Positions 58,534-64,000 of a stretch of DNA of 64,000 nt are shown piece by piece. Numbering within the stretch: the first letter of the stretch is position 1; each line of letters begins with the position of its first letter. The stretch is from assembly GCA_963675135.1 (NCBI GenBank), contig OY776122.1, forward strand, positions 17,176,881-17,240,880, read 5' to 3'. The notes beneath the pieces were generated by a model. The model had not been told where the DNA came from, ran no database searches, and worked only from the letters and a program-made list of their open reading frames with translations. The stretch is from Galeopsis tetrahit. Taxonomy: Eukaryota; Streptophyta; Magnoliopsida; Lamiales; Lamiaceae. A program made the position numbers and the translations under genes.

Positions 58534-60800
58534 TTAGAATAGGAAGGCTTGTAATAGGCAAATTTTTAAGTTTTGGAGAACAAAAAATTTCGAGTCTTCC
58601 AGTGGGCAAATTTTACAAGTGCATAAAATTTTCGATCCAATGTCCAAATTTACAACTGGCTCCTTACCCGGTAAAACTCCTTCCATGTCTACCGACTCAG
58701 CGTTTACATTTACATCCGCAGTTGCGCAGGATTGTCCATGAGCATTTGTAAAATTCACAAGATTACTATCAACACTTGCTATCCTATTTGACCTTTCATT
58801 ATCCCTGAATGCATACAGTGAGTTGTACTGTTCTTCCTCCCAAAGATTTATCTTCAAACAATTGGTTGACAGTGTAAACTGTATATAACAAATTCAACAA
58901 TTTCTTAATATTAACTATTTCAATAATATTTTTGCTATTAAAATATTTAACCTTTATATTACCTTAGAATGTTTGTTCAGAATTCCCTTGTCTAGAACAG
59001 CGTTAAGAGCGTTTGAATTCCACTTCAAAAATCTTGGGAAAGCTCTCTCGTTCAATGGATCTATTAAAAAAGAGTGTTCACAAAGCAAAAACTGCATACA
59101 AAAATAAATTTTGCTCTGTAAGTATATATAAATGTTGCATACAAATTGACTGGGTATAATATATAAGAAAATGCTTACCGGTAATAAGACAGCACAACCA
59201 CCAGACTTCGTATCCTTACTTTTCTTAACATGATATTTCAGATATTCAACTACAAATGTACTCCAATCGTACTTGCATACATCATAAAAATCCTCCAAAT
59301 ACAATGTCAAATACCATGGTAAAGCACCACTCTTAACCGGACATAGAATACGACACATAACATAACAACTCAATAGTCTCGTAACATCCTGCAATGATTC
59401 TTTATCCGTGCGATGCTGAATTTCTTGAATCTTGTTCTTTATCAATGGACGGTATAAAGATTGCAAAGGCTTTCTGTTCAAGAACCTCTCATCGAAGCAT
59501 CTTCTAATCCATGCAGGGTGCCTATAATTATCAACTCTAAATGGTAACTTCTCGTTACCTGATGTTAATCTCAATATTAACTCTGCATCATTTCTACTCA
59601 AATCTAACTCATCTGCTCCAATTAAAAAACAATCAGAGACCTTGTCATATTTTGAAACAATTTGTCTCACATCTTCCTCATATTTAGTACAGTTAATGAT
59701 CATCTTCTCACTTCCATTTTTTAAAACTGCTTCCAATAAGAACCAGAAAGGTGTTAGTTTCATTTCCTGATAATGCAGATCTGTAAACCTCAAACACAAC
59801 ATTTCTTTGAAGCATGTACGCATATTCGAACGAAAATAGTACTCTTCACCTCTATCACCCCCAGCACCTGTTAACCATCAAATTTGAGTTAATATTGTTA
59901 TGCATAATTACAAAAACAAAATAAAAGTTTGTAATATACATCACTTGCCTTTATTTTTCTTTGTTTTTCTTATATTCAACTTCAACTGTCTACGTTTCTT
60001 TCTGCTGCATTCTCTGATATCAGAATCTGAAATATGAATTGCTTATGTTAATTCATATAATATTAACTACTCCGTAATAATTAAGATATGGAACTAAATT
60101 AACAAAAAAAAAAAAGAGAACCTTCAAAAACAGAGATTGTGTCTTCATCTCTGTCGTCCTCCATCTCCACATCACTCTCAAAATCTAACAATACATATAT
60201 TAATATTAATAGATGTAATACAATATCATGTATTTATCAAGTCTACATAACACAAATAACATTACAACATATGAACATAACCTGAATCAATTGGTAAAAG
60301 CATGCAACGCATAACTTTTTGCTTTTTTCCTGATATTGAATAACAAGGTTAAGTGAGTTATATATATTTCATACAAACTATAATAGAGTAAAAATTTTTT
60401 TTCCTGATATTGAATAACAAGGTTAAGTGAGTTATATATATTTCATACAAACTATAATAGAGTAAACTGCATAAGTATTGTATAAGAATGTTATACTATC
60501 AAACCTTTTCCCTTGTCGTTTATGACCTTAACGGTGACATTTTTATTCATTTTTCCTTAAAAAAATAGAAACCAAATAAAGAATTAGAAACATATTCCAT
60601 ATAATATAATGCAAGTTTTAAATATCTCAGACACCTATACTTAATCTTTCTTTAAACTACACATGCACAACAACCATATCCAAATGTAATCTAATAATAA
60701 ACACTTACTTGCAGATCCTCTAACAGCTTTGTTAGATCTCTTCTTTTTGCTATTTCTTCCACCTTCCTTAACTTGTATCACACTTTTTTCCCCTTGCCAT
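58534..60800 (-). CDS. Multi-exon gene, PMD/Ulp1-associated type, uncertain
   Basis: Eight consecutive exons can be joined in phase: 60709-60800, 60505-60555, 60282-60329, 60122-60184, 59949-60026, 59179-59867, 58963-59091 and 58534-58878, giving about 497 codons. All introns are GT-AG except the fifth, AG/GCAAGT, a classic GC-AG intron. The N-terminus alternates basic and acidic stretches and has a likely nuclear signal (RKKRRQLKLNIRKTKKNK). The core has FLIGADELDLSRNDAELILR, VMCRILCPVKSGALPWYL, YDWSTFVVEYL and GGCAVLL. The LCP...W...GC pattern resembles the N-terminal region of plant transposon proteins with a PMD-like domain or a Ulp1 protease; no protease domain is seen here. The true start is not found: an upstream exon is needed, or translation starts at the ATG in 60505-60555. 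The absence of stops suggests recent function. Confidence 0.6.
60327..60467. repeat. 74-bp tandem duplication at an exon border
   Basis: Two nearly identical 67-bp copies (60327-60393, 60401-60467) begin TTCCTGATATTGAATAACAA. The duplication covers the splice acceptor of the third exon of the minus-strand gene, so a second copy of the acceptor lies in the intron. Confidence 0.9.
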
Positions 60801-61840
60801 CTGCATATGTGTACACAGAAAAACAATCACATGGAAACACTTGTTACAGATACATATACTATAACAAGTAACATATTCCCCTTTTTTATATCTCCAGAAC
60901 CATTCATGATTCTTACATTAAGTGCATATACAATGCAATATGGTTTTAAAATTAACAAATTTTATTCTTCTATAACCCATCAATTTGAAAAAAATAATAC
61001 AAAATAATGTAAATTTCATGTGCCAAAGACTACTTCTTCAATATGCAAACAATAACGATCTTATTCTAACAATATAAAGTGTATATGCGACCGAGCACTT
61101 CAATATATTGATTTAACTAATTTTAAAATAATACAATACAATAATCAACACAAAACCTTTCCGCACCGCACTCAATATCCCCAATATGCGTTGCAGATTT
61201 CGTTTTTTATATGAATATGCAAAGCCCTAAAAATAAACTTTAGTACTACTCTTAACAAAACAAAGCATTTTAAACAAAAATTATTTTATTCAAAGACCTT
61301 TATCTAAACAAAACTATAATCATCATAGAAACAACTGTTAATCGAAAAAGTAAATCAAACGCATATATTTAAAACAATTAGCAAATATATATTTTAACCC
61401 ATTTTATTTTTGATAACATTGATAAACAAATAAGAAACATGCAGTAAACAAAACCTGGAAAGAATATTATAATGACAGCGATTTCACACGTTTCAAAGCT
61501 TTGAAACTTCGAAATACGAGTGAATTGTCATATTCTTCTGTTTTTTCCCAGAAAATTAATTCTAATAGTTTTCTATCAATTTTAGAGAGTTATTATTTTC
61601 TATCAATTTTGATGTCTCCGTCACGGAGAGAAAATGTTTTGAGCCGAAACTTATTTTTGACATCATTTTCTCTCTTTTAATTCCTAAAGAAATTCACAAA
61701 TAGAGTTATTTTGAGTTTGTACAAAGAAAAGAACAGGAACAAGAATGTGCGCTCAAACGGCGGTATCAAAATTAATAGAAAATAATAAATGAGTAAAAAA
61801 TTTGATAGTTATTAAATGTGCTGAAGAGTGATAAAGTTCA
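60801..61840. other. 5' region of the minus-strand gene
   Basis: One possible upstream exon piece lies at about 61157-61200 (minus: SATHIGDIECGAER, donor AAAG/GTTTTG), in the right phase for the exon at 60800 but without an ATG. No other gene signal. Confidence 0.35.
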
Positions 61841-61849
61841 CACTACAAA

Positions 61850-62130
61850 AAATTGCTCAAATAACGAGGAGAATTGGCGAGGGGTATTTCACCCTTGCTA
61901 TTTGGCGAGGGATTTAAAGAGGGGAATAAATAACGAGGGATTTGGCGAGGGGCGGAATCACACTCGCTATTTAGCGAGTGGAAAAAGATGCCCTCGCCAA
62001 TTGGCGAGGGATTTGGCGACGGCGTGTTGTGCACTCGCTCATTGGCGAGTGCATTGTGGCCCTCGAAAAATGGCGACGGTTCCCCACTCGCTAATTGGCG
62101 AGGGGGGTGGGGCCCTCGTAATTGCCCTCG
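61850..62130. repeat. Subterminal GGCGAGGG array
   Basis: At least ten copies of TGGCGAGGG or its complement, mixed with ACTCGCTA/TAGCGAGT variants. It is the likely transposase-binding region. The frames crossing it have no coding support. Confidence 0.85.
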
Positions 62131-62308
62131 CCTATTTCCCAATTAAAACACTCTCCTTCTTCCCCAAATTCGTACAGCCTCCTTCACCCCCAAAAAAAGC
62201 CACAGCCGCGGAGCTTCCGTCCACCCCGCCACCGCCGCTGCCGGAGCTACCGATCGAGACTAAATTTTGGATATTTCTGTTCTACACTTCGAGGGGTTCA
62301 TTTCTACG

Positions 62309-62866
62309 GTAAATTTATGCGTTTTTATTGATTAAATTAAAAGTTGTATATATATGTTTGTATTATATTATATATGTATATATATATATATGCATGTATA
62401 TAGTTTTGTTGTGTAATGTTAGGATTGTAATTATGTTAGAAAAATATGTATAATGTTTATTAGGATTAATTAAGATTGTTAATTGATGAAAGTTATAAAA
62501 ATTGTTAATTGTTATGAATTAATGTGTTAATATAATTATTGTTATATATGTTTTATATATGCATGTATATATATGTGTTAATTATTAATTGGTACAGTGT
62601 GTTAATTGTTATGCATGAATGTGTTAATTGGGAGAATTAATTTTATAATTAATTGTTGGAAATAAGTGAAATTAAATCGATGTTGGAGGCCGGGATGAGT
62701 TGTTTGTTTGTTGTAGATTGTGCGTTCCGACTTGAGTAATTTTACTCGAGTCGGAAATGGATGCACTAGGAACCTAAATATTTGGTGATACGATAGATTT
62801 AGATGAAACTCTGCCGAAATTTTTAAAAATATATATATAAACTATATATATTTACATTTGAAACAG
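62309..62866 (+). other. Intron in the 5' leader of the TNP2 gene
   Basis: A GC-rich leader (62150-62308) ends in CTACG/GTAAAT. AT-rich sequence follows up to TTGAAACAG/ATCG, ten bases before the ATG. Predicted from splice signals. Confidence 0.6.
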
Positions 62867-62876
62867 ATCGATTAAC

Positions 62877-64000
62877 ATGAATTATTCAAGTCGTAGTTGG
62901 ATGTATAGGCCAAGATTGGTCAATGGGATTATGAGCCCCGAATTTATTAGTGGTGTAAATGGATTTATTGAAGCTGCCACTAGTAATCCGAATTCGATTT
63001 GGGAAGGAAAAATTAGGTGTCCTTGCTCGAAAGCTAGATGTCGAAATGAGACTTATAGAGATCCTAATGAAGTGAAGTCTCATTTATATCGAAATGGGTT
63101 TACACGAAATTATTATAATTGGATTTATCACGGTGAAGAGAGTTGGGGTCCACGTCCATTTCAAAACACTAGTGAATTTGCGTCAACTTCAAATGAAGTT
63201 GACCCTATGGGACCTAGCTCGTACCACACTATGGTAGAAGAATTAATGGGTAACCCAAACATTGATTTTGGAATCAACGCGGAAGAGGAGGCACATAATG
63301 AAGAACCCCCTAATGAGAATGCGTCACAGTCCTACGACATGCTTCGTGCAGCGGACCAAGACTTGTATCCCGGTTGTGAATCTCATTCGCAGTTGTCGTT
63401 CAATTCCAGATTGTTGAATATTAAAACCGAAAACAGATTGTCTGAAAGGGGATACAATCAAGTCGTTGAGTTGATTCGTGAGATTTGTCCTTCAGAAAAT
63501 AAGGTTGCCAAGATATTTAATGATACCAAACACTTGATGAGTGGGATGGGTCTTCCGGTAGAAAGGATTCATTGTTGTGCACAGAACTGCATGTTATTTT
63601 GGGGTGCAGACAGCGAACTAGAGTTCTGTAAGATTTGTGGTGGACCACGGTATAAGCCGAGTAGGGTTGATGCAGATGGTCGGTTGAAAAAGAAACGTCC
63701 GGTTAAGGAAATGTTCTACTTTCCCATAATTCCTCGTTTGCAAATATTGTACATGTCCAAGGCCACTGCGAAGGATATGACATGGCATGCCTCGTGCAGT
63801 TCTGATGACTCTGGTGTTATGCGTCACCCTGCAGACTCGTTGGCTTGAAAGCATTTGGACCGTTCGTATCCTGATTTTGCAGCTGAAATTAGGAATGTTA
63901 GGTTGGGCTTGAGCACAGACGGTTTTGCACCGTTTGGAATGACGGGGAAGCAATATTCGTCATGGCCAGTTATTCTTACTCCGTACAATCTACCCCCGTG
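62877..64000 (+). pseudogene. TNP2-type CACTA transposase, premature stop
   Basis: ATG at 62877. Residues about 5-90 form the Transpos_assoc domain: a VNGFIEAATSN block, IRCPCSKARC, VKSHLYRNGFTRNYYNWIYH. An acidic linker follows, then the start of the Transposase_21 domain (CCAQNCMLFWGADSELEFCK, CGGPRYKP, VKEMFYFPIIPRLQILYMSK). TGA at 63846 interrupts a conserved Trp position after PADSLA. The same frame then continues with KHLDRSYPDFA, LGLSTDGFAPFG and SSWPVILTPYNLPP to the window edge, keeping the first catalytic Asp. A single-base change is the only lesion seen in this part; the rest of the gene lies outside. Confidence 0.9.

Larger units (their letters stand above)
61841..64000 (+). mobile_element. 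CACTA element, left part (runs off the window)
   Basis: Begins CACTACAAAAAATTGCTCAA and carries a dense array of GGCGAGGG/CTCGCC motifs up to about 62130, then a 5' leader, an intron and a TNP2 transposase gene. The right end is beyond 64000. The left end almost matches the ends of the small CACTA at 47320-48782, so this is the probable source family for it. Confidence 0.88.

Noticed and set aside
61818..62312. 164-codon frame across the CACTA left end
   Set aside because: It spans the element border and the GGCGAGGG array; the pattern comes from the repeats.

Overview
The window reads as nuclear DNA of a flowering plant, probably a eudicot. It is AT-rich and contains spliced genes, Copia retrotransposons, CACTA, hAT, Mutator and Stowaway elements, and one plant-specific cell-wall gene (pollen Ole e 1 / PAC-domain family). 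Some repeat types suggest an asterid, but the sequence does not settle this. No tRNA, rRNA or CRISPR array was found.

Layout. 1-3.9 kb is intergenic DNA with a possible Helitron tail and a non-autonomous Mutator-like element (2119-3495) with a perfect 9-bp target-site duplication. 3.9-24.5 kb is one nest of LTR elements. An old Copia fragment has its short 3' LTR cut into three pieces (about 4257-4317, 13748-13808, 24426-24483). The cuts are made by a minus-strand Copia element (4318-13747) and by a 10.6-kb non-coding LTR element (13809-24425, TSD CTTAT). The minus-strand Copia is itself split by a 4.76-kb element (4880-9641, TSD CTTAG) that carries gag fused in frame to a second plant-transposon domain and has no pol.

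24.5-39 kb holds the only clear host gene, a two-exon PAC/Ole e 1-type secreted protein (25830-27740, minus strand) with a small hAT element in its intron. After it comes a dense run of short DNA elements: two more hATs, four Stowaways, a Harbinger-type MITE and three large non-coding repeat-filled elements.

39-56 kb is a 16.8-kb CACTA element (39323-56140, TSD CAT) inserted in the coding sequence of a plant-mobile-domain gene, whose reading frame rejoins exactly if the element is removed. The CACTA keeps a six-exon TNPA-like gene (with an apparent 1-nt lesion) but only the N-terminal remnant of its TNP2 transposase. It has collected further elements of its own, including a 1.46-kb non-autonomous CACTA. 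56.4-57.6 kb is the broken N-terminal half of a MuDR-type transposase gene. 58.5-60.8 kb is an open, multi-exon minus-strand gene of uncertain identity. From 61841 to the window end is the left part of another CACTA with a TNP2 transposase gene that has a premature stop. Its terminal region nearly matches that of the non-autonomous element at 47320-48782.

Taken together, most of the window is layered transposon insertions. LTR divergence counted by eye (about 5% for the minus Copia, 4% for the gag-only element, 1% for the non-coding LTR element) fits the nesting order seen.
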